Source of the DNA: Branchiostoma floridae
Taxonomy: Eukaryota; Chordata; Leptocardii; Amphioxiformes; Branchiostomatidae
Reading direction: 5' to 3'
DNA: 64,000 bases
NCBI RefSeq assembly: GCF_000003815.2
Contig: NC_049987.1
Location: forward strand, 23,573,824-23,637,823
Of this stretch, positions 1 to 11,224 are shown one piece after another. The translations under genes and the position numbers were made by a program. The notes under the pieces are model-generated. The model was not told where the DNA came from. It worked only from the letters and a program-made list of their open reading frames with translations, and made no database searches. Position 1 is the first letter of the stretch, and each line of letters begins with the position of its first letter.

Positions 1-1082
1 ATACGATCAAAGGAGTTGCAGTAATATTGCCGTAAAGTATAATAATTTCCGTGTTTTTGAGATGCGAAAATTGGGGAAAATGGCAAGAAAACTTGATTTT
101 CCCGTTACCATGGCAACAAGGAGTTTTGATCTCAAAGAAGGCTATTTTAAAGGATTACGGGTCAAGTATTATCACTGTGCAAAATATGAGCCATATAATT
201 TTTTTTACCCTTGCCACCATTGTTTGATCCATACAGACATTTGCTCTTAACTATCAGTGTCCAAAGGAGGAAAACTACTATATATGGAGCGGACTGATCC
301 TCATGCTAACCGACATCTTTCTCACATCAGTCACTCCTGAGTAAGACAGCCGGAGCCGCAGAGTTCCCGTTTACAACTTTTATTCAGTCTGTCATACAGA
401 CAAGTTTCATCAATATGGCTTCATCAGTGGTCCAAACTCAAATGAGCAGAGTTCACAAGCTTTGGAGAACAGGAAAAAAATTTAGAGCTGGTTCAGGCTT
501 GTTACAAAGGAAATTCCATTATTAAATACCAGCAGTTTTGGCATTGTGTTTTTTTCGTCCGTTTACAACTGTTACTGTGGAAAATGTATGAATATAGGAG
601 CTACATGTAATACCTTGATTAGTCTGCCGACGTAAGGCGACATCTGCTTTTTTCTGAGCGAACGACGTGGCATGAGGTGGTACGAATGGCATTTTGTTTT
701 TCTGCAAGCGGCAGACAATTTTCTGGGAAGAGAAGCTAATCAGTGGTGGGAGGGAGAAACATCAAAACGCTTCTACGTGAGAACTCGTAATGTAGTCATT
801 AAATCCCCGTGTTTTTCTGGAGATATTGCAAACCCTCCCTGCCATTTTAGGTAAACATGTACAAGTACACTACATTATAACCCTGTACGCTGTTGTAACT
901 TACATTCGGTTCAACTGCAACAACATTACACACAGGCGTTTGTTTTTTAAACTTTTAAAATCAGTCATGCAATCAATGTAAATTTTCTCAAAAAACGTGA
1001 TTGACAGGTGTAAGAAGCGGCAGACACAGCAAAGTAAGACCGGTATACAGTTTCTACGTTTATAATGGCTCGATATGCAGGT
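1..1082. other. No gene recognised; sequence left of the retrotransposon
   Basis: Only short open frames of about 60 codons occur here, none with a recognisable domain or matching splice sites. The stretch ends at the left copy of the 14-bp target site duplication of the neighbouring retrotransposon. It may be intergenic or intronic DNA of a gene lying outside the window. Confidence 0.5.
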
Positions 1083-1096
1083 AAACATTATTAATA
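1083..1096. repeat. Target site duplication, left copy (AAACATTATTAATA)
   Basis: The 14 bases AAACATTATTAATA stand directly before the retrotransposon and recur exactly at 7471-7484 after its A-rich tail. The complementary strand at the junction reads TTT/ACC, which resembles the T-rich nick site of L1-type endonucleases. The pair defines a target-primed insertion. Confidence 0.85.
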
Positions 1097-1106
1097 GAGG
1101 ACTTTC

Positions 1107-1117
1107 AAGATGGCGGC
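1107..1117 (+). promoter_or_regulatory. YY1-like site at the 5' end of the retrotransposon
   Basis: AAGATGGCGGC lies 11 bases into the element. It matches the core AAnATGGC recognised by YY1, which in mammalian L1 sits at nearly the same distance from the 5' end and sets the transcription start. That it acts as an internal promoter here is inference by analogy. Confidence 0.5.
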
Positions 1118-1253
1118 GGCCGTATGAGACGTTAATTTTGTGGCTCCGTACATAATTATTTTGAGCTTTTTCCGCTCAATCACCCGGCATAACCCGGCGT
1201 TTTTTGTATACTCAGTTGTACTGGAGGTCTTGTAGTATCCAGGAGTAGTGTTG

Positions 1254-2162
1254 ATGTCGAGACGGCGTGACAAACGAGCCAGAAATATCAGCACCGAGAA
1301 CAAGTCTGGGCAGCAAAAGAGCCCCCCTCCCAAGCTACCTAAGATGGCGGAAGACGGCGCTGTAGACGTGACCAGTCTGGAAGGTTTCTCGCCTGAGCTC
1401 CGAGCACTGGCACAGCTGTTTTTGTCACACTCCAAAAAGCAGCATGAGGCAGTGTTGTCGGAGTTTACCACCGTGGGCAAGAAACTATCTGAACAGTTGG
1501 AGACTTTAAACGTTAAAGTGACGGAAATTTCGGCCGAAATGTCCTCACTGCGAGGGAGGGTGAATGACCTCGAGAACAATGCAAGCTTCCAGAGCGACGA
1601 ACTAGCTCAACTCCGCCAGGCATTACAACAGGAACGCCGGGAGCGTATCAGAGCATGTTTGTTAGCCGAGAGATATTCCATGAAGTCTGATCTAATCATT
1701 CAGGGACTCACTTGGACCAAAGATGAAGATTCAGTGCAAGTGTTTAGAGATTTCATTTGCGGTCAACTAAACCTACACGACGCGGTCCCGTTGGTAGCTG
1801 TGCATCGGCTGTCAAAACCAACACAGGCTCGACCTAATCCTCCTATGCTAGCAAGGTTGGTAAACTTTCAACAACGGGACTCTATCCTGCGTGCTGGAAG
1901 GAAACTGCGAGGGGAGAAGAGAGGCAGCTCCGTCGTCGTACATGAGCATCTACCGAGACCACTACAGGAGGCCCGCGGGAAACTTGTTCCAGACCGCGAC
2001 GCAGAGTTTTCCAAAGCCAAAGACAAGAAGATTTCGATCTGGATTCCTCCCAAAGACACATGTGCTGTTCTTCTTGTAAACGGCAGGACTGTGAAGAAAG
2101 TGGACGCTGTGGACATTGTACTTGGAACCACCAAGGACTCCATGGAAGTTAAACAGGTATGA
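1254..2162 (+). CDS. L1-like ORF1 protein (coiled coil plus RNA-binding domain)
   Basis: This 302-residue protein starts at the ATG at 1254; two in-frame codons upstream are not ATG. The N-terminus is basic (SRRRDKRARN), residues about 60-135 form a heptad-rich coiled coil, and the C-terminal half (around SDLIIQGLTW, VHRLSK, RAGRKLRG) resembles the RRM and C-terminal domains of L1 ORF1p (Transposase_22 family). Such proteins trimerise, bind the element RNA and act as nucleic acid chaperones. The frame is intact. A second AAGATGGCGG motif lies inside it at about 1342. Confidence 0.85.
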   Translation: MSRRRDKRARNISTENKSGQQKSPPPKLPKMAEDGAVDVTSLEGFSPELRALAQLFLSHSKKQHEAVLSEFTTVGKKLSEQLETLNVKVTEISAEMSSLRGRVNDLENNASFQSDELAQLRQALQQERRERIRACLLAERYSMKSDLIIQGLTWTKDEDSVQVFRDFICGQLNLHDAVPLVAVHRLSKPTQARPNPPMLARLVNFQQRDSILRAGRKLRGEKRGSSVVVHEHLPRPLQEARGKLVPDRDAEFSKAKDKKISIWIPPKDTCAVLLVNGRTVKKVDAVDIVLGTTKDSMEVKQV

Positions 2163-2460
2163 TGTGTTGACTGTTGTACTCATACCGTTGTGTTTGTGAA
2201 TACCAAGAACTCTCTGAACTTTGTCTGGGACTACCAGTATGTTCTGTCAAGTTATATGGCTTATCAACCAAGAACTTGTTGACTAATTTATTGTTGTTCA
2301 TGGTTTGTTTATGTACCTTTTCGAATATCCCATGTGAAACCCAATGATGCAAATGTTTGTTTTTTTTCTTAATGACATTGTGGCTCAGGAATCCTAACTA
2401 TTTTGAATGGTTATGGTAATTCAAAATGTGATTGCATTATTGTATTTGTATTTGATATGT

Positions 2461-2900
2461 CTGAAATGGATGCATTCTCTCAAATTGTGAGCGTATTATT
2501 GTAACTGCATTTGATATGTCTGAAATGGATGCATTCTCTCAAAATGTGAGTGTATTATTGTAACTGCATTTGATATGTCTGAAATGGATGCATTCTCTCA
2601 AAATGTGAGTGTATTATTGTAACTGCATTTGATATGTCTGAAATGGATGCATTCTCTCAAAATGTGAGTGTATTATTGTAACTGCATTTGATATGTCTGA
2701 AATGGATGCATTCTCTCAAAATGTGAGTCTATTATTGTAACTGCATTTGATATGTCTGAAATGGATGCATTCTCTCAAATGTGAGGGTATTATTGTAACT
2801 GTATTTGATGTATCTGAAATGGATGCATTCTCAAATGTAAGTGTATTATTGTAATTGCATTTGATGTAGCTGAAATGGATGCATTCTCTCAAATGTTTTT
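2461..2900 (+). repeat. 59-bp minisatellite between ORF1 and ORF2
   Basis: About eight head-to-tail copies of a unit containing CTGAAATGGATGCATTCTCT. Unit starts at 2461, 2520, 2579, 2638, 2697 and 2756 are exactly 59 bp apart; later copies are shorter and diverged. It lies inside the retrotransposon spacer, where L1 elements normally have very little sequence. Confidence 0.9.
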
Positions 2901-3582
2901 GTATTAAAATGAATCAAGGACACTGTGAGAAAAGCTTTTTCTGTAATCATTTCCAAGATAATGTAATATTTATACGGATAGATAGCTCCCTATCTCCTTG
3001 CTTATTATTTTGTACTATATTGAGTTCCATTATGTTTTTGTTATTTTCTGTTTGAACAGATACTTATGTTATTTCTGAACAATGAGTCATTATGAATGCC
3101 TTTTTGGCCCATTATCTTGTATTCTGTTGCAGTTATAATTTGTTTCTTTTGTTGTTATTGTTAAACAATTTCTTATGTTGATGCTTCAAGCAGCTTTGAT
3201 AAGTGAAATGATGATTGATTTAGGAGCTCTCTGATTTGACTTTGCTCATGCCTATTATTATCTACTGTCTCTTGCGGAATATTACAATTATAATAAGACT
3301 TATGGCAGCCACAAAGTGCCTCATGTAAACTATGCTGCCAATTGACAAGAAGCACAGAGCCATTCAGATCCTGTGTATTTGTGTTATTGTGAACCATCCA
3401 GTTCTACTTTATCTGATTTTTGTTGATGTTTGTTCAGTTTTGTTCCTTTTTGTTAGTACAGATCATGTTATGATTTCATCATCCCCATCTTGCCCAGATG
3501 AATTTCCCCCATGCCTTCATACTTTAGAATACCACAACATCTTCGCCATCTTCCCTACCCTGCGTGACCAGTCCCAGAAGAC

Positions 3583-6500
3583 ATGACTCAGGTAGAATTA
3601 CAAATCTCAAGTTATAATTGTAACGGCCTTAGTGATTCTGTTAAGCGAAGGGAGTTATTTACTTGGTTGAGAGACAAGCCCTACCATGTTATTTGCTTAC
3701 AAGAAACTCATTCCTCAATACCTGTAGAAGACAGATGGCAAAGTGAGTGGGGAGGTACCATGATTTTCTGTCACGGAACCTCCAATCAAAGGGGTACAGC
3801 CATACTATTTAAGAACAACATTAACCCCCATATCCACCAGACAAAGCTTGATGTTAATGGTAGATGGATTATTGTTGATTTGTCTATAGATGATTTTAGA
3901 TTTTGTATTGTGAATATTTATGCTCCTAATGATGACAAACCTGATTTCTTCTTGAATTTATCTATGGAACTAGACAATTTTGCTAACAGTACTGAAAATC
4001 TTATTATCACTGGAGATTTCAACACTGTACAAAACCCCTTATTGGACAGATTTTCTACCAACCGTACTTATCACCCCAAAGCTTATGAAGCCATTTCGGA
4101 ACTTAAGAGTAAATTCGACTTACATGATATTTGGAGATTTAGAAATCCTACAACAGTGCGTTACACTTGGCGCCGCCGCAGACAGGCCAGCAGAATTGAT
4201 TATTTCCTGACTAGTTTTTCCTTTATTAATAGAGTAAACAAATGTGTTATAGCCGATAAGTTTAGATCTGATCACAACCTAATAGCCTTATCTTTTGTTA
4301 TTGCACAATTCCCTAGGGGGAAGGGATATTGGAAATTTAATCTGTCTTTACTAGATGATAGCTCTTTTAAACATAATACTGCCAAAATTATGAATGAATT
4401 TTTTAGTGTAAATCAGGGAACAGCAGATCCCCATATTGTATGGGATACTGCAAAATGCTTTTTCAGGGGACATTGTATTAAATTTAGTAGTTGGAAAAAC
4501 AAACAATATTTAGCTAGGGAAAAAAAACTAACAGATGATATTAATGAATTACAAAGCCAAATTGATAACATGCTATCCCCCTCTGAATCTATTTTAGATG
4601 ACTTAGATGGAAAACAAAAACAATTAGAACTACTTTATAACCAACGGGCTAAAGGTTTAATAGTAATGTCAAGAGCTCGCTGGATGGAGTGGGGGGATAG
4701 ATGTACACAATACTTTTTAAAATTGGCACATAGAAATTACACTAGGAAAAACATACAGAAATTGAAAATATCTGATAATGTCTTTACCAGTAATCCCCAA
4801 GAAATTTTAGAAAAACAGTCAGAATTCTACTCTTCTCTATACTCCTTCGAAGATCCCCCAATGCCTCTATCCCCAGGAAATATAGAGCCCTTTTTCCCTG
4901 TACAATATGATAAAAAACTGTCCAATGAACAGCAACTGTTATGTGAAGGTCACATCACAGATGAAGAACTATTAAAAGCCATCAATACTTTTTCAAATTC
5001 TAAATCTCCTGGGCTAGATGGTATCCCGATTGAAGTTTATAAAGATTTCTACTCTGTATTTAAAACCCCCATGTTAAATTGTTTCAATTTCTCACTTTCT
5101 CAAGGTTATTTGTCCAATTCCCAAAAGCAAGGCCTTATCTCTTTACTGTTAAAGGAAGGGAAAGAAGGTCAGCACAAAGATCCCACAGTTTTAGATAATT
5201 GGAGGCCTTTAACATTGTTGTGTTGTGATGTTAGAATTCTTCCAAAATGCTTAGCCCTTAGAGTTAAAACAGTTATAACTGATATTATTCATAAAGACCA
5301 GACAGGATTTGTAAAGGGGAGATTCATCGGGGACAATATAAGACGGATATTAGAATTAATTGATTATTATGAGAAAGAAGGAAAGCCTGGCTTAATTTTC
5401 ATTTCTGATTACAAAAAAGCTTTCGATACCATAAGGGTGGATTTTATCATAAAAGCACTTGAATTCTTTAATTTTGGACCACAGTTTATTGCCTGGGTTA
5501 GAGTTTTATATAGTAACATAACAAGTTCAGTTATCAATAATGGTTATATATCTAATCCTTTTACCTTACACCGTGGAGTAAGACAAGGATGCCCCCTTAG
5601 TCCCTATTTGTTTATCATCGCAATTGAAATGTTGGCAATTAAAATTCGTCGGAATCATGATATATCCGGATTATCTGTCAAAGGAAGAACCTCAAAAATC
5701 TCTCAGTATGCGGATGATTCCAATTTTCCCTTCACCCCTGATATTTCTTCCTTTTATGGACTTCTGGAAGATTTTGATTCATTTTCTCATATATCTGGCC
5801 TTCTATTAAATTTTGATAAGTGCAAGGTTTTAAGGATAGGAACTCTGAAAAACACAAATTTTGTATTACCCTCAGGTCATCCTATTAAGTGGGTAGATGG
5901 AGGTATAGAGATATTAGGTATTTATATCCCTGTAGACTTAACGAATATTGTTACTAAAAACTTTGACCCTCGTATAGCCAAAATAGACAAACTTCTATTC
6001 CCATGGAAGGGAAAAAAACTGTCATTATCAGGAAAAATTACAATTATCAATTCCTTGCTTGTCCCTCAATTCACGTACCTTTTTCAGACCTTACCATTGC
6101 CGGACAAACACTTCTTTAAACACTATGAGAAAAAAATCTTTTATCTGGAATGGTGGTCCTGAAAGGGTGGGAAGGAAAACTTTGTATAACTCTGTGGAAA
6201 ACGGTGGTATGAACCTTGTCAATCTCTATGCCCACGCTTTGACACTTAAAGCATCCTGGGTACCCAAACTATTTTTTAACCCTGACTGGTTTACAGCTTG
6301 TATACTACATACTCATCCCTGTATTGATAGTGTATTGTTTCCCTTTTATCAGTTAAAATATGCACAAGACCTCACACTAAGTCCTTTCTTAGCAGAAATC
6401 TTTCAAGCTTGGTACAGCTATCAATACAAACCTCCTATAACTCCTGATGAGATCAGGCAACAGCTTCTATGGATGAACTCAAACATACAAGTTGGAGGAA

Positions 6501-7366
6501 AGCCTGTTGTCTTTAATTCATTTGTTAATAGACATATTATATTTGTGAATGATCTTTTGAATATGGATGGTACAATAATGTCATACAATGAATTGTGTTA
6601 CACATATGGTCCAGTATGCAACAACTTTGTCTATCTACAGTTACTTTCTGCAATACCAAAAAGATGGAAATCTACCCTTATTGGAGTTACTCCCACTCTA
6701 GTTTGTAGACCCCAACAACATAGTAGTGAATGGTTATTGAGAATTAAGATTAATAAGGATTTATACAAACACTTTCTTGTATCTGAAAAATTGATTGATA
6801 TACCACAAAATGTACAAATGGCATGGCTGTACCTCTTTGATACCCCTATTCCATGGAACACAGTATATACTTCTGTAATTCTTTGTACTATTGACCCTGT
6901 AACTAGATTCTTCCAATACAAAATCCTTCATAAATTCTTACCTACCAATAGATTATTATATATTTGGAAATGTGTTAATAGCCCTTTGTGCTCACTATGT
7001 CATATGGAGGAGGAGACATATTTACATCTCTTCTGGGACTGTCCCCAAGTAGTTGAATTCTGGGAAAAAGTAAAAACCTGGGTTTCTGAGAAAATAGGTC
7101 AAACATTAATTTTAAATCCTTTTAATATAATTTTTGGTAATCTCAATCAAGGGGCATCTATAATTGGAAATCTGGTTATTTTATTGGCTAAAGTGTACAT
7201 TTACAAATGCAGGGAATCTAAAAAAGTTAACTTTAAATCTTTTATCAATTATGTGATTTTTTTTGAAAAGGCTGAAGCCCAAATTGCCAACAGGAGAGGG
7301 AAGATGGCAAAGCACTATGGGAAGTGGGGAACTTTAGTTACAGATACTGCATCAGCTTCTGTTTGA
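3583..7366 (+). CDS. L1/Tx1-type ORF2 (endonuclease-reverse transcriptase), one frameshift
   Basis: The first part (3583-6162, 859 codons) begins at ATG 3583. It has an exonuclease/endonuclease domain with SYNCNGL, LQETHS, GDFN near residue 144, SRIDYF and SDHN near residue 227, then a reverse transcriptase with QTGFVKGR, GVRQGCPLSP and the catalytic QYADD near residue 709. Near 6130-6136, a run of seven A, the frame shifts and the protein continues in another frame to the stop at 7366. That second part carries the conserved FIWNG motif and a CCHC knuckle (CSLCHMEEETYLHLFWDC). Together they make a usual-size ORF2. The break could be a real one-base indel or a sequencing error in the homopolymer. 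Confidence 0.88.
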
Positions 7367-7470
7367 TTTATGTTTTACATAATAGTTACCTTTTCTTTGT
7401 ATATATGATTTATATGGTTTGGATGGTTCACCTTTTGTTTATGTGTTATGTTTTTTGTGAATAAAAAAAA

Positions 7471-7484
7471 AAACATTATTAATA
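7471..7484. repeat. Target site duplication, right copy
   Basis: AAACATTATTAATA follows the A-rich tail and is identical to 1083-1096. Up to three of its leading A residues could belong to the tail instead. Confidence 0.85.
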
Positions 7485-8668
7485 AAATACAATCGAATCA
7501 CTACAACTGGATAAAGAAATAGAAAAACTCCGTGTTAATCCAGTCGTTGAGATTGAATTGTATCTAATTACTTACATAATAGTACTGTACTTCTTGCTGA
7601 TAAACGTTGAACAAGAGTTCGAAGAACTCATATCTTCGTTTGTATTATCACAATGCAAAATATAAATATAGTATGTGCAAGAGGCGCTTGTTAGTATGGT
7701 TCGCATCAATTTATTTTCTCCTTTTTTCAAATCACATAATCTCCAAGCAGAAATGCTGCCTCAGGCCCGTAGACGATACAAAATCATGAGAAGCTTGACA
7801 ATACTGCCTAAAACACGTCGAAAACGGCTCGAGCCGAACCTGTGCTTGGAGAGTACGAATCGTATATGTTGCAGGTCTCCCTCTACAGCTAGCATTTCGT
7901 CATATGATTATAATCAGCCAGTAGGTACCCAAAGTGTGGGTAATGAGGCTGTTTAACGTGGTCGAAGCACCTCCTCTAGCACAGGACCCCCGTTTTACGT
8001 CCCTCCCGGAAGACGATTTCGTGGTCCCCAACCAAGGACGTCCGGATTGCTGAAGCCTCACGAAGCTAATGACAGCCATGTCAACGTGACTCTATTGTAT
8101 GGCTGACATTTGGTGAAAATTATTGTGGCCATTTCTGCTGGTCAATATAGAAATTCTTTCTGACACTTCAAAGTATTATATCTGGCTGTCAACTGTAGCG
8201 GTTTGAAAACTGTAGTTCCATTACACACCGCAAGGAAGCGTAATAGTTCGAAGCAAGCATAGTTGGCCTCTACTTAAAATGCATTTGCTTTCGTGGTGTT
8301 TCATTTAGCAGGCAAATTTAGACTTTCGCCGTGTTTTAAATTCGTAGTCAAAACAATTCTATAGTAGAGGGCCATACAAGGAAGGGAATTTCGCTGTATT
8401 TGTCATGAATAAAAGGGACTGCAGTAGAACGTCAGGATTTTCTATCTTTTATCCTTGATGTGCTATAGTATTGTTTTCTGGTGGCATCTTTTGATTTCAG
8501 GGAGATATGTCGGTTTGTCCCCTACAGCAAGTTAAAATTGAACTCTCTAATATCATGAAACAGTAGCGAAGAACATGCAATCTGCTGTTTAAGACGACTC
8601 TTATACGTCGTTTCTACCAAAGAAACCAAAATCAGTTGTTATCATCTATATATAATACATTTAGGGTT
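7485..8668. other. No gene recognised
   Basis: Only short open frames without recognisable motifs are seen. The stretch separates the retrotransposon from a tRNA-derived SINE. Confidence 0.5.
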
Positions 8669-8669
8669 G

Positions 8670-8830
8670 CCCCTGTAGCTCAACTGGTAGCAGCCTCATC
8701 GTTGAGCTTCTGGCTCCAATTAGTAGGTAACAGGGAGACCACAGTTCAATCCTGGGTAGGGCATCTCGGTTGGGGCTGCACCCATTTTTCGGAAGGGACG
8801 TAAAACGTTGGTCATGAGCACGTTAAAGGG
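8670..8830 (+). repeat. tRNA-derived SINE
   Basis: CCCTGTAGCTCAACTGGTAG carries a pol III A box (8676-8687), and AGTTCAATCCT (8742-8752) is a B-box-like site. The body continues with TTGGGGCTGCACCCATTTTTC and GGAAGGGACGTAAAA. Related copies are at 24050-24215, 48483-48875 and, reversed, at 59700-59772, so this is a dispersed family and not a single tRNA gene. Confidence 0.75.
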
Positions 8831-8849
8831 ATGGGCTAGATGTTTCTCT

Positions 8850-10016
8850 CCACTGGAAACTGCAGATATATTGGATATATTGAAGTTATTTACGCAGTCA
8901 GTTAGCAACTTGGTTAAATCATTCACAGAATGATTTGGCAATCAAATAAGAGATAGGCATATATCTTTATGTGAGAGACAACAGAATGGCATACAATAGG
9001 GGTATAGTTTATTCGTATGTAGTTCAGGAACGTAAGATTTTCTTCAAATTAAGGTTCCTCCCAGGAACCCGAGAATTACGTTAAAATCACTCAAACGATT
9101 CCAATCTAAGAGGAAATGATGAAGCGACTCGAGCTCTTTTCATCTTCTCTAACGGCTAGAAATTGATTTGTCGACTGTTGGAATATCTTTGAAGTTTTAT
9201 CAGGGGAATCTTTTGCAAGGTCTGTTTGATTTGGTAGGCCTGTCAACGCACTGAGCGTAGCAGGTTTTAAGTGTGACTGTGCAGTCCTGTGAGTCAAGAC
9301 GACAGTTCTGCGTGTCCCAAACATAGCTGTTCCTGGGCGCAATGTACGGAGAAATGTGAATTGAATAAGGCCAGATTCCACATACAGAGATGCATACAGA
9401 TAGACAGGGATATGCAGAGAGACTTGGCGTAAGAAGAAATATAGAGAGAGCTGGAGAGACAGCTTGAGAGGGAGAGAGAGAGATTGTGAGATGCAGAGAA
9501 TCAAAAAGAGAGGGGGGAGAGAGAACACACGTTTGTGGTCTTGCTCAGTGCGTTTACGTTCACAAATATCGACGGCGACAACTGTGATGTCAGATAAGTG
9601 CTCGAGGTAACGTTTTCAATCCCTCTTTTTAATGAAACAGAATTATATTTCCTTCTCCCCACCAGCCCTTGCCAAAATACCGAATGAAGGAAATTGAATT
9701 CTTAGAGCCTGGAGCTTTGTCAGTCCTCCATAGTTGTGTGTCCTTCGCTCAATATTGGGGTATTTATAGTCATTATTACCAGGCCGCGTACAACATTTAG
9801 GAACATATGGTAATCTCATAGCCTTCTTGAGGACGTAGATACAGCGGATTGTTATCCACTGTGCGGAGCCAAACCCTCTCCTTCCTCCGCACGATACGTC
9901 TCCAACCGAACTCCTGGTCAGAGTGAGGAAACCTGTGGAAAATTTCCTTTCCCAAAGATACATTGTCTAGCCAGAAATTCCAGGATCCGAACCCGTGACC
10001 TCTTTATGTCCCGAGA
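8850..10016. other. No gene recognised; GA-rich tract near 9415-9525
   Basis: Open frames of up to 140 codons on the minus strand (9106-9528) come from the purine-rich GAGA tract and show low-complexity composition. No domain or splice pattern supports a gene. Confidence 0.5.
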
Positions 10017-10330
10017 GATAGTGTGACGCAGCGGCAGCGTGTTTGCCTCGGGACCTAGAGGTCTCGAGTTTGAATCAGGCTGGGTGTCACCAATCGGCTA
10101 GGGCCATCCGTCGGATAGGATGTGAAATAGAGGTTCCGCGTCTGGGGAGAGCAACACCCCCACGCACGTTAAAGAACCCACCACACGTGCGATGCTGCGG
10201 TGTGCGATGGTGCAAAATCCTTCAGTCTAGAATTGGTGATTCTCCAGAAATCACCCGGACTTCAGGAAGAATAGTGACATATCAGTCACTAATTGTAATC
10301 TGTATCAAACCAAACCAATCCAATCCCGAC
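10017..10330 (+). repeat. tRNA-related SINE-like repeat
   Basis: The head (GACGCAGCGGCAGCG, then GAGTTTGAATC as B box) resembles a tRNA gene. The tail has CACGCACGTTAAAGAACCCA and ends near CAAACCAATCCAATCC. A similar head is cut by the assembly gap at about 42630. No copy of the full unit elsewhere in the window was confirmed. Confidence 0.5.
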
Positions 10331-10628
10331 ATCTTTTACGCCGCATAACAAGGAAAGCAAGATTTACGGAAGTGATAGAAGGCACCAATTTCGACACGAC
10401 AAACTCAAATTGCTTTCTGCAGGGACTCTAATCATGTACGTGAATGAGAGCAGACATTCCTGGGAGGTAATGTCTCAGACTGATCTGAACAGAACCAGTC
10501 TCTGATGAATGACAGCTTAAGTGATCTCGAACCAATTAAACTCACTGAAGAACTCCTCTAAAAGGTTGTTACAAAGAAAACAGACGACATGTACATTATT
10601 TGTGAAACGTTGATAAGCAGTGTGAATC

Positions 10629-10634
10629 TTTATT
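10629..10634 (-). promoter_or_regulatory. Candidate poly(A) signal of the C-type lectin gene
   Basis: TTTATT on the + strand reads AATAAA on the minus strand, about 170 bp past the lectin stop codon. No cleavage site can be proven from sequence alone. Confidence 0.4.
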
Positions 10635-10802
10635 ATTGTATACAGGAAAAAATACACCCTAATAATGCCCACGGTTATTTTCTGTACGTCTTGTGTAGTT
10701 TAGTGTCTTTTGTATCATATTTTTCTTTCCCTAAAGCTGCACATGCGCGCCTTTGTTTTGGAAATGTTACGTAGGCCTAACCGGATACTCAACATTTCCC
10801 CC

Positions 10803-11224
10803 CTAGGTACCATAAGAAGTAGCAGGAACAGTCTGGCATACGAAGTGAATCAGCCAGGTGCACGCTTCGTCGAACCACTTATCTTTCATATTTCCGAAGT
10901 GGAAGTACCCAACACAGTATTCGTTGCCCCCTTCGTTGTCCGGTTGTCCCGGAGCCCAGGAGTTGTAGGTCCCAAGTGCAGAACCGTCCACCCACTCAAA
11001 GCTTCCCTCTTCGCGCAGATCGTGCAGGCCGATCCAGAAGAACCTTAAGGTGCTCACGGACTTGTACAAGGAGATCAGGAAGTCGTTGGTCTCGGCGTCT
11101 CGGGGCATGGCGAGGGTGCCGCCGTCTTCACCACAGGTCGCGGCCGCATCGCTGAAGGTCTGAAGTAGTTTGAAGGCCTTGTAGCAGATTCCACGGAACA
11201 TTGTGTAACCTTTAAGACAAGATG
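10803..11224 (-). CDS. C-type lectin exon 4: carbohydrate-recognition domain
   Basis: The acceptor TTTTTCAG opens the exon at 11224 and it ends with TAG at 10803-10805. It encodes the whole lectin fold from SCLKGYT to FVCQTVP, including WIGL, GQPDNEGGNEYC and KWFDEAC. The N of the WND motif is replaced by F, so calcium-dependent sugar binding may be altered. Confidence 0.85.

Larger units (their letters stand above)
1097..7470 (+). mobile_element. Nearly full-length L1/Tx1-type non-LTR retrotransposon
   Basis: The element is about 6.4 kb and is bounded by a perfect 14-bp target site duplication. In order it holds a short 5' leader starting GAGGACTTTCAAGATGGCGG, ORF1 (1254-2162), a spacer of about 1.4 kb with a 59-bp minisatellite, ORF2 (3583-7366, one frameshift), a short 3' UTR and an A-rich tail containing AATAAA. 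The L1-like coiled-coil ORF1, the apurinic-type endonuclease before the reverse transcriptase and the C-terminal CCHC knuckle place it in the L1/Tx1 group. The intact ends and single obvious lesion suggest a young insertion; the exact subfamily needs a repeat library. Confidence 0.9.

Noticed and set aside
1091-1579. 162-codon minus-strand frame over ORF1
   Set aside because: It is a shadow of the retrotransposon ORF1, which has recognisable L1 ORF1 features.
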